Below, one piece after another: positions 47,168-58,345 of a DNA stretch of 64,000 bases. Source of the DNA: Nematopogon swammerdamellus (lineage: Eukaryota; Arthropoda; Insecta; Lepidoptera; Adelidae); assembly GCA_946902875.1 (NCBI GenBank), contig OX336343.1, positions 17,469,596 through 17,533,595 of the forward strand, read 5' to 3'. Made by a program: the position numbers and the translations under genes. A model generated the notes under the pieces. That model saw only the letters and a program-made list of their open reading frames with translations. It searched no databases and had not been told where the DNA came from. Numbering within the stretch: position 1 is the first letter of the stretch; each line of letters starts with the position of its first letter.

Positions 47168-47319
47168 CAGTTCCCGGCAGAAAATAATATGTGTCGAGCT
47201 TTAGAAAGAGACAATCCCTGTCGCACGAACTCGCACGTCTCTGTGCGACAGGGACGACGCTCTACAACCGCATTGCCTCTTTCTAAAGCTCGACACGCAT
47301 GATTTGCTGCCGGGAACTG
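47168..47319. mobile_element. 152-bp foldback MITE
   Basis: TIRs of about 50 bp, cagttcccggcagaaaa... and ...ttgctgccgggaactg, flanked by TA on both sides. The centre is also palindromic (ccctgtcgcac...gtgcgacaggg), so nearly the whole element folds into one hairpin. Confidence 0.75.
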
Positions 47320-47326
47320 TACTAAG

Positions 47327-47667
47327 TTTTTAGGGTTCCGTATCCGTACGGGACTTTATTACTAAGCCTATGCCTTGTCTGTCCGTCCGTCAGTATTACC
47401 TTTAAAAGGCTGTATCTTTTGAAGCGTAATATGTAGCCGGTTGAAATTTTTTAATGTGTTGGCGAATATCCTAAGAAATAATAATAAAAAAACAAAAATA
47501 CTAAAATTTGGGTAAACATACATATGAATGGGCATAAAATTAAACGGGTTTTTCCACATGTTTTTATTTTTTCTCTATCGTAAAAACGGTAATACGTACA
47601 AGCGTTAAATTAAATAGTGGTACGGAATCCTCAGTGCGCAAGTCCGACTCGAACTTGACCGGTTTTT
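47327..47667 (+). repeat. Rep-C copy, diverged
   Basis: 'tttttagggttccgtatccg' to 'agtccgactcgaacttgacc ggtttttt'. Short microsatellite. Confidence 0.7.
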
Positions 47668-47750
47668 TCGTTAAAAAAATCGGGTATTAGATTCTTGTCT
47701 AACATTGCAAAGGTTCCTAAAGGAATGTTTTTGGACATGGACATTGGACA

Positions 47751-48008
47751 TGGTTGGCTACATCACAATAATCCCCCGCGATTTCGGCCCATCACAGCTT
47801 GGCGAACTAGGTGCAATGTCAGTGCTTCCCCCATAGGTTGTGCCGGCTGCACTGAATTGATTAGAAAACACGAACTATTTTTATAGCCGCTTTGACCGTA
47901 CTCTAATAGCTGCGGTGGTACCAATGAATGCGCACGGGTCAATCCCTACCAACCAGTATGGCAAGGGAAGCGAGCGACCCACAGTTTTACGTGGAATTCG
48001 AACCACGA
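47751..48008 (-). repeat. SINE-A, diverged, cut at the B box
   Basis: 'ggttggctacatcac' through the body to 'gtggaattcgaaccac', the inverted B box of the composite head. It stops there, four bases before an opposing SINE-A copy. Confidence 0.8.
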
Positions 48009-48011
48009 TTT

Positions 48012-48386
48012 GTCAGCCTCGGTAGCTCAGTGGTACGGTCGGTCGACTGTTATTAAGCAACCCTGGGCGCGGTCAGTACTTGCATGGGTGACCGCTCGAT
48101 CGTTGGAGGCTGACCGTGGTTCGGATTCCACGTTAAACTGTAGGTCCCTTCTCTTCTCACCTTACTAGGTGGTAGGGTTTATCCCGGCCATTTTGGTAAC
48201 ACCACGGCACTGAACGAAACGTGTAGGTCGAAACGGCTATGTAGATAGTTCGTATTTTCCGTCCAGTTCAGTGTAGCCGACATGAAATGAAGGCAAGCAC
48301 TGACATGGCACCTAGTTCACCCGGTGTTATGGGCTGACATCACGGATATTGTAGATGATGTAGCCAACCGTGTATATAAAAAAAAA
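48012..48386 (+). repeat. SINE-A with tRNA/5S composite head, full length
   Basis: A box tagctcagtgg at 48023-48033. A 5S rRNA-like segment lies at 48053-48095 and includes cggtcagtacttgcatgggt (5S box C region) after 'taagcaacc' (5S box A region). B box ggttcggattcc is at 48118-48129. Then 'ctgtaggtccc', the shared body, and an A-tail at 48378-48386. A and B boxes are 95 bases apart, much wider than in a tRNA, because the 5S-like segment lies between them. Presumably transcribed by RNA polymerase III. Confidence 0.9.
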
Positions 48387-49053
48387 CTACCAGCTTCGGC
48401 GATAGGACGGTCATCAATTCAAAGTCCGACCGCACCCTGTATTGCTCCTAAACATCGCACTACTATCGAGCTACCTAGCTTCACATGAGTGTTGACAGGG
48501 GTCTCTCTTTTATTTTATTTACTGTTCTAATGCTCATTTCACAACTTCATATAAGTGTTTCTGGTCACAGTACTATTTATTATAATATTATGTAATCAAA
48601 TAATTTCCTTAGAGTCAGTATTTTTACACAGTTGTTTAATGACACCCATAAATAACTTTGTACGTGAAATTGTATGGCCGCGATTTATTAAGATTAAAGT
48701 GTCAAAACGTGTCCATATTATGTACAACGCATTAATCTACTCAACGTTTAGTCTGCGTTACCAGCCTGCGGGTGTAAATAATAAATAAAATATAAACTAA
48801 AAAAATGCGGACATTGTACAACAATACCAGCCAAATGCCACCAGTGACTGGTTTGCGACATTGACAAGGACACAGCGCGACCCGTTAAGATCAGTATTGA
48901 CAGGTGAATCGTGAAATTATTCCGGTCCATTGTGATGTTAGTTGGTACCATTAACTTGATTATTCCAAGGCCGTTAACGCTGACAAAATTATACAAAATG
49001 GTTCTGGATGTATTTATTCGAAGGTTCTGCATTTGAAATATCTGCAATATAAA
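48387..49053. other. No gene seen
   Basis: AT-rich. Nothing recognised. Confidence 0.45.
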
Positions 49054-49162
49054 TATGAAATGAAGGGAATCACTGACATGGCACCTAGTTCACCCGGTGT
49101 TATGGGCAGACATCAAGGATGTTGTAGGTGATGTAGCTAACCGTGACAGTTTTCATAAAAAA
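49054..49162 (+). repeat. SINE-A, 5' truncated
   Basis: 'atgaaatgaagggaatcact', 'acccggtgttatgggc', 'gatgttgtaggtgatgtag' and a short A-tail. Confidence 0.85.
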
Positions 49163-49223
49163 TCTGCTTGTTCGTTATTAGGGTCCCGTAGCGAGAAACG
49201 CTGGCAGAGACCCTTATAAAATC

Positions 49224-49860
49224 GGTTAGGTTGGGTTGGGTTGGGTTGGGTTACGTTACGTTATGTTACGTTACGTTACGTTACGTTACGTTACGTTACG
49301 TTACGTTAGGTTACGTTACGTTACGTTACGTTACGTAACGTTACGTTACGTAACGTTACGTTAGGTTAGGTCGGTTGGTCAGGTCAGGTCAGGTCAGGTC
49401 AGGTCAGGTCAGGTCAGGTCAGGTCAGGTCAGGTCAGGTCAGGTCAGGTCAGGTCAGGTCAGGTCAGGTCAGGTCAGGTCAGGTCAGGTCAGGTCAGGTC
49501 AGGTCAGGTCAGGTCAGGTCAGGTCAGGTCAGGTCAGGTCAGGTCAGGTCAGGTCAGGTCAGGTCAGGTCGTCAGGTCAGGTCAGGTCAGGTCAGGTCAG
49601 GTCAGGTCAGGTCAGGTCACTTCAGGTCAGGTCACTTCAGGTCAGGTCACTTCAGGTCAGGTCACTTCAGGTCAGGTCAGGTCTGGTCATGTCTGGTCAT
49701 GTCAGGTCAGGTCAGGTCAGGTCAGGTCAAGCGAGGCGAGGCGAGGCGAGGCGAGGCCAGGCCAGGCCAGGCCAGGCCAGGCCAGGCCAGGCCAGGCCAG
49801 GCCAGGCCAGGTCAGGTCAGGCCAGGTCAGGTCAGGTCAGGTCAGGTCAGGTCAGGTCAG
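49224..49860 (+). repeat. Pentamer satellite: TTGGG, TTACG, TTAGG, then TCAGG
   Basis: 49231-49250 is four TTGGG. 49251-49370 is mainly TTACG with scattered TTAGG, TTATG and TAACG. 49379-49569 is about 38 uninterrupted TCAGG units. 49610-49680 is a 15-bp higher-order unit (tcaggtcaggtcact). Then GCGAG and CCAGG units, and TCAGG again to 49860. The 220-codon frame over the array is an artefact. Insect telomeres are TTAGG and those of many beetles TCAGG. Confidence 0.95.
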
Positions 49861-49863
49861 TTA

Positions 49864-49921
49864 ATTTCTCTATCTCTATCTCCATCGCTATCTTTAGATT
49901 GCTATCGCTATCTAGATCTCT
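49864..49921 (+). repeat. (CTATCT)-like microsatellite
   Basis: Imperfect ctatct/ctatcg units between the pentamer array and the next MITE. Confidence 0.7.
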
Positions 49922-49924
49922 ATG

Positions 49925-50586
49925 CAGGTTGTTTGATGACCATAGGTCATAAAGCAAACCAGGTACTCCTGAGCCTATTTGGAGCAAAAAAGTTAGATGA
50001 CATTTTGTTCTACGCTGTACTTTGTTTTACATACTAAACTAAATAAATACACTCTATTTACGAAATGCTCCCGTGTGAATAGACCGATGAACACGAGTGC
50101 GAGCGAAGATAAAGTAAGGTGCGGGTGCGAGGGAGAACACTGACAAGCGCCGTGCGAGAGAGACGCAGTATGAGCATAGAGAGGGTGCGAGAGAGATTAC
50201 GATATTACTACGTCTGCAGACTGCAGTGCGTAGGCGGCGGTGAGAATGGCAGGGGTAGCCCATCCCCTTTCTAGCTCACTGGCCCGCCGATTTGTACCTA
50301 CTTCTAAACTAGCGGTTGCGTGGACTGCGGATGGGTAGACACATGTTATTATTAGATGATTTTAGCAATAATCGATTTGTGAATGTACGTAAATGATAGG
50401 TAGTATGTATAATGTAGGGAGCGTCGGGTCGATGACACTGCCGTAGTATTTTGCGCGCGAAAACTAATTTAGTTAATAACTCCTTAATTAAGGCATATCC
50501 GACAAAACTTTACTGGGCCTTTTAGACTTCAAATTAGTCAAGGAATCACTGGTTTGCTTTATGACCTATGGTCATCAAACACCCTG
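49925..50586. mobile_element. MITE with about 38-bp TIRs
   Basis: Left caggttgtttgatgaccata ggtcataaagcaaacc, right the inverse ending caaacaccctg, followed by TA at 50587. On the left, TA sits two bases out. The interior has a purine-rich gagag stretch and no transposase. Confidence 0.7.
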
Positions 50587-51339
50587 TATATTTACGGCAT
50601 TTTCAATTAGCGCCAAATTTGACAGTTCTTCGTCAACGATTATTAATCAATGCAGAAGCGACACATTCGTTATGGAGCGTTTTAACACTTGAGCAACGTA
50701 TTTTAATTACATATTAAAACGTTCTAGGCAAATCAATCTTATGTTGTGGAAACGCTGTTTTAACCACGAGTGAAGTTGATTGATAAAAAATCTACTTCAC
50801 TTGTGATTTTCCTCACGAATGCGTAAGAAACTTCTTTATAATACAGAAGATGAAAGGATTATTTCCCAGCCTCTCCTAGGAATGGCTGAAACTAAATATT
50901 TTCTTGTTAAGAGCTCGCTCCGCCCTCGCTGAATGTACATAGACTTGTTACAGAATATAGATGCTATTGTGTAGAGATATAAGAGAGAAGAGAAGCTTCC
51001 GTGTCGAGCGAGTCGCGCCTAAAGCCTTGACATCGCTGCTTCGCTCCGCCGCCGCCGCCGTCGTCGCCCGCCGCCGCCCGTCGTCGTCGCGGCGGGGCGT
51101 GTCGTGACTTTCGTGTTATGACAGGATTAAAATAATTTCTGTCTGCCTCACTATATTGGTCTGGAGACTAATGAGTCAGTTGTAGTTCAATTAATCCATC
51201 AAATATACTTTAATGTACACCATAAAAATATGGAACACAAAAGGCGAGTTTAATGCAATGTAGCATTCTTTGCAAACTAACCTTGGTTATTATAATAAAC
51301 TACAACCTTTGTTATTATAAAAACTACATACACTTTATT
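50587..51339. other. No gene; (CCG/CGT)n patch
   Basis: A GC-rich trinucleotide patch at about 51040-51095. No coding signal otherwise. Confidence 0.45.
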
Positions 51340-51570
51340 AATCCACAACTGATAAGATATGTTTCTTCAGCAAGATTTTGAATGTGCCAAGAGTCTGACA
51401 GTGACGAATGCGGTACGGCAATGAGTTCCATAGACGTGCAGAGTGGACTGTGAAAGAGTCGGTATAGAAACCAGAAGGTGGCTAGGAATGACTACCTAGG
51501 GCATTATCGTCACTAGAGCGAAAAGGAAAACCGCGAGAAGAGAGGAGAAGGAATCGAGAGCAAAGGTATT
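51340..51570 (-). pseudogene. LINE C-terminal fragment
   Basis: The minus frame reads TDSFTVHSARLWNSLPYRIR, then TFKILLKKHILS, the closing region of Jockey/I-type LINE proteins. Same style as 16421 but a different family. No catalytic part. Confidence 0.6.
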
Positions 51571-52140
51571 CAGGAACATCAGGATTGTTTAATACGCCAT
51601 ATAAAAGACTGAGGATGTGACACATAATATGATTCCGGATGATTACGAAATGATAATTCGTTTATGTCAATAGATTGTACATTCATATTATTGACGTAGC
51701 TTAGAATATTTGTACAGACAATGACACCCACGTCCCTTCTAAACTTGTTCACCTCCTACTCACGTTCATTGTCGAAGGCTGCTTATTTAAATAATGAAAT
51801 TATTTTGTATATTTTAAGACAGGAAGGAACCGAAAGAGAGTAAACTTCTCATACAAAACGTCAATAAAATTTGTGAAGAACACACTTTTAGGAGGCAATG
51901 CATACTATAGACTAAGTGAGTTGCCAGACCGGCGGCGTCTGTGTGTCGTAAGTTGAGTTAACAAGTTTTATTTCACAGATAATACAAAGTACCTACCTAT
52001 TTAGGTAAAATAAGGAATCACAATTTACGAATAAATGAACCTGGCAGAGTAACTTTAAAAATTTTAATACAATGAATTGTTCACATATTTTGTGTAAACA
52101 TTAATGAATTATGTATATAACAACAGCATATAAAGAAATA
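51571..52140. other. No gene seen
   Basis: AT-rich. Nothing recognised. Confidence 0.45.
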
Positions 52141-52393
52141 AAAAACCGGCCAAGTGCGAGTCGGACTCGCGCACAGAGGTTTCCGCACCACAAAAAAAAA
52201 GTTTCTTGTTGACTCCTTCATTTTTCACTTTTTTTTTATTATTTGTTGTTATATCCGCCAAAATAACACGTATTCTGTGAAAATTTCAACCGGCTATCTA
52301 TTACGGTTCCAAAGATACAGCCATCGGACAGATGGACGGACGGACAGACAGACGCTGTAGGCTTAGTAATAGGCTTCCGTACAGGGCGCGGAA
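52141..52393 (-). repeat. Rep-C copy
   Basis: 'aaaccggccaagtgcgagtc' to 'gcttagtaataggcttccgt'. Short microsatellite. Confidence 0.75.
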
Positions 52394-52939
52394 ACTAAAT
52401 TAAATTAACGATCTCTTCCATTGCAGCTGGTTTCGTTGTCCGAAGGAGCGCGTTTTGTTCAATTAAATGCAATATAATATTGCGAGTAAGTAAAGTATAA
52501 AAAAATTAAAACAATTAAACTATCTGTTTTAACTTTTTACTTGACAAAATTAATATTGAAACAATGTGAACCACCGGATGAGAAACCCTGTTTCCCATAG
52601 CTCAAGGAATCCTATTTTGGGAAAGATCGATCATTTGAAAGTACTATATTTTGTACAATAACAATACCTATTTGAAAGCCAATAAAATATCTCAATGTAA
52701 TGCAGTATCTAAACGAGGACCGAACCACTAATTTACAGGTAACCACATCTTCACTCAAGCAGAGAAAAATATGAAACATTCCCACGAATTCACAATACTT
52801 TCCCATCTCTACTTCAGCAAAAAAAACTTGAAATGCGAACGAATGGGGGAAACACTAAGAATTCAAAATATAGAAAGAGGTCGTAAATTCGTAGAACAGG
52901 TGAAAAATCAATAGTTTTTAGCTATCTAAGTATATACAT
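52394..52939. other. No gene seen
   Basis: AT-rich. Nothing recognised. Confidence 0.45.
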
Positions 52940-53025
52940 TTGTCACGCTTGTTACTCAGGGTAGGCAGAGACAACAGATCTTCACGTACCACGATCTGGC
53001 AGACACCTCTTCCATACACAAATTC
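52940..53025 (-). pseudogene. LINE (RTE-like) C-terminal fragment
   Basis: 'gggtaggcagagacaacaga' and 'ccacgatctggcagacacct' are the inverse of the LINE end at 15280-15391 and 58995-59115. Confidence 0.5.
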
Positions 53026-53126
53026 CAGGCAAATTTAAATGAAATATATTATTAGGTAGTTTTAATTTTTTTTTTTTTTTAGGTTTAGTTTTTAAATTAT
53101 TTTAGTTTAGTTTTTCATATTTCTTA

Positions 53127-53133
<7 letters not shown>

Positions 53134-53157
<24 letters not shown>

Positions 53158-53292
53158 ATGGAAACTGACACGGTTGGCTACATCACCTACAACGTCCGTG
53201 ATGTCAGCCCATAACACCGGGTGAACTAGGTGCCATGTCAGTGCTTCCCCCTTTGATCATGCCGGCTACACTGAACTGGTCGGAAAACACAG
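53134..53292 (-). repeat. SINE-A, 5' truncated
   Basis: 24-base T-run (53134-53157), then 'atggaaactgacacggttgg' to 'ggtcggaaaacacag'. The long tail suggests a recent copy. Confidence 0.88.
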
Positions 53293-54536
53293 TTTAATTT
53301 TCTTGTTATATTGTATGATTGTGTATGGTATTGATTAATAAAAGGTACACTTGTCCATACACATACAACAATTTTATTAAATGCCTAGCCAAATACGTCG
53401 AGGTTAGCCAAAATTGGACCTAGACATGTAACATGTCGTTATTAAGAGCTCGGTTTGAATAGAATTAAACTGTATTTCTTAAATTTTATTGAAAGGAAAA
53501 TGGCGCCGTATAATAATTTTAGACCCTTTTAAAAAACAAATAAAAATAATTTCTGATTGATGGTATGGTTAGTTAATTATAATTAAATTTCCCCGTTCAA
53601 GTTTCGGAATTTTTTATTAGTTGACATTTATCATACTGTATTTATCATATTTATTTATCATCATTTAATGTATGTACTTATATATTTATGAAGTATAAGT
53701 TATTATTTAAGTAAGTATGTATGTTAATACATAATAATATTTTTGTTTAGGTAATTTCGCATAACCCATAATCACAGATGTGATTGGTACAAAATGCCTC
53801 TAGGCCTTGAGTTTATTTTTTGTAAACTTTTTTATGTGCAATAATAAAGTACATTTTCATTTCATTGAATTTCAAGTATGAATTCAGAGGTCATAAATAA
53901 CTTAATTAGCTATTTTGATTAGCGGATCTATGGAACGCTAGGTGCGCTAATAAAACTCCCACTTGGCCGGTTTTTGTATGCGAGATTATGGACATAATAC
54001 ATCGTATGTAACGTATAACAAACAAATATTCAGATGCATGCAGCAGTTCTTGTCACATCAATTATTTTTATTTCACCTTCTCAGGTGATGATGCCTATTC
54101 TAAAATTTTGAATTTGGAGGCAGTGGGCAGGGGGGGGGGGGGGGAGGGGGGCTCATTTGAATTACTGCTTCTTTGAAGTCAGCTTCATTTACCCACCGCC
54201 ACTGAAGGTAGGGGAAGGGGTTGGAGGGCAGGGGGGTGTGGGCAGAACCACTCTTTTCTTTTTACTGTTACTTTTAGTTACGGACTGCATTGTTGAATTT
54301 TAAATAAATCTTCGGACGCGATTCAGTTAGGAAGTTAAGTGTTGCAGAACGGACTTCAGGGGGTGAGTTTTTTTTTATTGGCTTAATCTAGTTAGCTGGG
54401 AGTGTATGGGGGATTGTTTCAAGCAGAAATCCTTTGACTTGGTTTTTGAATTACTTACTTGCGAGCTTTTGTGAATTTCAGTTGTTCAGATGCCGTGAAT
54501 AGAAAATTATGGCTTTCGATAAAAAAAATTGTTATA
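53293..54536. other. No gene; retroposon tail, G-run
   Basis: 'gcaataataaagtacatttt' plus (ATTTC) at 53840-53873 looks like a LINE tail. 53948-53970 holds the Rep-C end 'acttggccggttttt'. A G-run occurs at about 54130-54152. No coding signal. Confidence 0.45.
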
Positions 54537-54600
54537 CGAGCTGCTGCCCGCAGCTTCGCTCGCTTGAAATTTTTATTTCAAAAGAAGAAAGTAGTAGTTA
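54537..54600 (-). mobile_element. Hel-E 3' end fragment
   Basis: The reverse complement ends 'gcgaagctgcgggcagcagc', close to the Hel-E 3' terminus, preceded by 'tttcttctttt'. Confidence 0.5.
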
Positions 54601-54603
54601 GTA

Positions 54604-54764
54604 AAATGGTTTGTGTTTTCCGTTCAGTTCTTTATAGCCGGCACGACCAAAGAGAAAAACTGACATGCCACCTAGTTTGGTGTGGTGGGTGGCCTATTAG
54701 GTGTTATGGGCTCACAAGTATTGTAGATAGGAGATCCCACCGGGCCAATTTCCATAAAAACTTT
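54604..54764 (+). repeat. SINE-A, truncated and diverged
   Basis: 'atggtttgtgttttccgttc', 'agccggcacgacc', 'gtgttatgggct' and 'ccaatttccataaaaa'. It contains a small insertion near 54680. Confidence 0.7.
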
Positions 54765-55209
54765 GAGTGTACTTACGTATGCTCGTTAGATGTTACACTT
54801 CTTGGCGTTACAAAAATGTTTAGTTTCTTATTTCATAAAGTCATACGTCTTATATCTTCAAATAAAACTATATATTCAAATAAGTTTGAAATGCCAAAAG
54901 ATTATCGCTATGAAATAAAGTATATCAATTCCAAATCGTAATATTATGTCATAGCTTTACAGCAGCCAATCTGAAATCAACACAAAAGTAAGGCATTTTG
55001 CGTGTAACAAGATTTTATCTCGGTTAGTTGAATAAGAAGATGGTGGATTAAAATGTTGCCCTTTTAAAGTAACTCTTTCATTTTCCCCGGCAGCATTATT
55101 TTATCCTCAACTTTAATCTCCGCCCCCGCCCCCCCCCCCCCCCTTCTTCGCCCCAGACTTCTTCGCACTTTCGCTCAAAATTGCAAAATTGCTCGCTGAA
55201 AACACAAAC
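54765..55209. other. No gene; C-run
   Basis: A run of about 15 C ends near 55143. No coding signal. Confidence 0.45.
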
Positions 55210-55740
55210 CCCGATTATCCGACTTGAGCCCCGCCGTGACTCGGATATTTGTCGCCTGAAGCTCAGCGTCGTCGCAGCGACTCAATTCTACTTCGTAACG
55301 TAGATGTATTTGGACGTCCAACTATAAGTTGGTAATTGATTATAGGTACTTCTTATCATAATGTAGTTGTACTTGTATTTCTATAATCCGACTTAAACCC
55401 CGCCGTGTTTCGGATATTTGTCGCCTCAAGCTCAGCATCATCGAAGCGACTCAATAATTCTACTTCGTAACGTAGATGTATATCGACGCCCAACTATAAG
55501 TTGATAATTACTTGTTGGTAATACTTCTTAGCATAATGTAGTTGTACTTGTATTTGTACTATCCGACTTGCTTGAGCCCCGCCGCGATTCGGATATTTTT
55601 GTCGCCTGAAGCTCAGTATCGTCGAAGCGACTCAATCATTTCTACTTCGTAACGCAGATCTACGTCGACGTTAAAATATAAGTTATGTTGTAATTGGCTA
55701 TAGGTTCTTCTTAATCTTATTATAATGTGGTTGTACTTGA
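55210..55740 (+). repeat. 170-bp tandem repeat, three units
   Basis: Units start 'atccgactt' at 55217, 55386 and 55561. Each holds 'ggatatttgtcgcctgaagc' and 'cttcgtaacgtagatgta' or close variants. Units differ by several per cent. Possible satellite relic. Confidence 0.88.
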
Positions 55741-57039
55741 ATTTAATGACGACGGAACAACCACTATTCGATGGAACAAACTATGAATAATTGTCAGTTT
55801 TATGAGCGCGTAAGAGACACATTTTAAACATAACTCTCTAATTGGGAACGTAACCGTCAACATTCCTTAAGCAAAGTTTTACACTCATGTATTGTATTGT
55901 TTATTGATCCTTCATATGGCAGTTAGACTGCACTCAAACTTGTCACAATTTGTTCTGAGACACCGATTTATCATGTTTTCCGGGTTGAAAACATCGTGAT
56001 ATGCGAATATACATTTTCTCAAAGTGCATAGTGAGAAAACGTCATAATAGTAGCAACAAGTACCTAAATATTATAATGTGCAAAACCAAGGAACAAAATT
56101 AATCCCTACGAGATTAAAAAAAAAGTGCAATTGTCCCGGTTAAGATACATGTGAACATTCGTGTGACGTGTCGTTATTGTATATTGTATATTGTTGTTGT
56201 TGTTGTTGTTTATTAAGCATTCATTAGACAGCATGACTGTACTCGAATTTGTTACAATTTGTTATCGTTACCGTCACCGTTATTCGTTATAGTTTCCGTT
56301 ACGGTTAAGATTATTTTGTTGACTGGAAGAACATACATAGTGTAAGTCCCCTTTTCCATTTCATTCCATTCCAAAGGTTGGGTGCAAGAAATCATGTTTA
56401 ATTTCATTCCATGTTATGAAAAACATGAATGTTACGCGTCACGCGTTACACGAAATCTCAATTATCATTTCTACCGGTATAAATGTTTACACATCAGTAT
56501 TATTGAATAATCCACTTCAATTAAGCATAAGAAACACCTAATTACTCTACAGCCAGCAGTCACTTGCGAACAAGCTCTTCAAAAGTAATCCAGACTTTTT
56601 CAACAGACTTTCATCAACGGTGGATTTAACAAAACAACCTTTTTTGCCGCTGCTGGCTGCTTCGCCCGCGTCTGCCGTAATGGTGCACAGGTAACAATTC
56701 CTACAGTTCGTACAGAAAGTGGAAACCAGAGAGCCTTTTAAGCGCGAGCCGCCAGACTACATTGAGTTCGCAAGCGACAGCGTTGCGGAGAGCGAGACGA
56801 TTGAGAAAATGAATCGTTTTTAAGCCGCAGAAAAATTAATGGTGATTATGTACACTGGTTTCTTTATGCAACGTTATAGCTAAAGCTTGAAAGTGGCAAA
56901 CTCAATTTTTTAAAAAATTAATGAATGGGAGAAAAACCATTCCAGAGATTTAAATGTGTGAATGAATATGAAAGGGTATATGCATGTCTGTCTGTTCAAT
57001 CTAGTCCAAAAGTTAAAGTTGTTTTATTGCTTCCGAACT
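55741..57039. other. No gene seen
   Basis: AT-rich. (GTT)n at about 56190-56212. Nothing recognised. Confidence 0.45.
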
Positions 57040-57262
57040 GCGTGGCTGAGTTCGGAGCCTCAGGCGAAGCCAATTTCACCCCCGAGGAGGGGTCAGTCCG
57101 TCTTGGAGGCGGACTAATGACGCTGGGGAAAGGCTAGTAACCCGCGGTTTAGATCCGTGGATTATAGGAGTGGGGAAAGATATTCTCCGGAAGCCCGTTC
57201 CACACCTTTGCGACAAGAACGATTTAGAGAATCGTGCAGTTCGAAGAAATCTTCTGAATTTT
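57040..57262 (-). pseudogene. LINE 3' end, same family as 61512
   Basis: 'cacccccgaggagg', 'gtcttggaggcggactaatg', 'tgtg...gaagcccgttccacacc' and 'aagaacgatttagagaatcg' match 61500-61685 closely on the same strand. Only the C-terminal region and 3' UTR remain. Confidence 0.8.
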
Positions 57263-57785
57263 TGTCGGATAAAGTGACATTTCTCGTAAACTTGACAGAA
57301 GGGAACCGCTAATTAAATTTTACCCCAAGGTGGTGAAATAGGGCCTTACATTTTCTTATACATGTATTTATTTACTTGATAGTAAGAAAACGATCTATCT
57401 TCATAGATCCTTCGAAATATCTACATTACGGCGTTTATTTTAATGTATTTTAAAGAAGTCGGTTAAAAAGGTCCGCAATAGCAACTTAGTTCAGAAACGT
57501 TCTCCCAAACGAACCAGACAATCCCGCGAGCGGAGCTCCGGACATATCATGTCGCTTATACGTGTGGCCTCTCACAATGTGTGAGCAGTGAAAAGACGGT
57601 TTTGTATTGTACTGAAGTCAACAAATGCAGCGAAACTGACTCCATGACTGAATGAACTGACTACATGATGTGTTGGGTCAATTCAGTTGGAACTCAGACC
57701 ATACCATACTACAGTCAGAAATATTCATGTATTGCAAAATCAAACTTTTTAAATCATTTAAACATATCTAGCTGCTGCTTTCAAG
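57263..57785. other. No gene; repeat end
   Basis: 'aaagaagtcggttaaaaagg' near 57452 resembles the end of the foldback repeat at 14712. Nothing else recognised. Confidence 0.4.
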
Positions 57786-58020
57786 GCGCGTGCTCACCGG
57801 GAACGGCCGCAACCAAAAGTTCGACCGGCGAACGAAAGTTCGCGGAACGAACAAAAATTTGCGGCGCGAATTTTGTCTCGCCGCTCCATCGATACCCAAA
57901 ATGTTTATCAGTCTTCTAGTAAAATACAATCATACATACATACCACACGCTGTATCCCAAGTCCCAACAATTAAAGTAAGTTAAAAGTTCGCGGCGCGAA
58001 TGTTCCGGCGAGTACGCTCC
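57786..58020. mobile_element. Possible MITE with Rep-B start inside
   Basis: Ends gcgcgtgctcaccgggaac and gttccggcgagtacgctcc are imperfect inverted repeats, with 'aaagttcgcgg' just inside both. 57930-57980 holds 'catacataccacacgctgta', the start of Rep-B. Confidence 0.4.
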
Positions 58021-58124
58021 ATAAGAGCATGGTGTATAACCTCCACGTCGTCGGATGAAATAGCCCTTTCCCATTGTAACGTAATCGAACGTTCACTTCA
58101 AAACCATTTAAGTAAACAATTTAC

Positions 58125-58345
58125 TTTGTATCGACATTTCTATACACACACACCACACGCCGTATCCCGACAATCGGGGTAGAAGCAGAGTAATCGGTGT
58201 TGTGCTGCAAGTACTCTGGTAAATTAAAGCACAACATCGACCGGCACGTTTAGCAAAGTATTAGGACAAGATAACTATCAGGCAGCAAGTAAGGCACGAA
58301 GGCCCACCTGCTGGAATGACTAGGTGGAAAGACCGCCATCATTTT
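58125..58345 (+). repeat. Rep-B copy, best preserved
   Basis: 'ccacacgccgtatcccgaca', 'gtgttgtgctgcaagtactc', 'gtattaggacaagataacta' and 'ggcccacctgctgg'. Ends near 'aaagaccg'. Confidence 0.8.

Noticed and set aside
48012..48140. tRNA or 5S rRNA gene
   Set aside because: A and B boxes are 95 bases apart, no cloverleaf or acceptor stem forms, the 5S-like part is internal only, and the block continues into a repeated body with an A-tail.
49375..50037. 220-codon open frame rich in Ser-Gly-Gln-Val-Arg
   Set aside because: It is the translation of the pentamer array; a 5-bp unit without stops stays open in any frame. No gene signal.
54459..54941. 160-codon open frame
   Set aside because: It crosses a Hel-E end and a SINE-A fragment, and its sequence has no domain.
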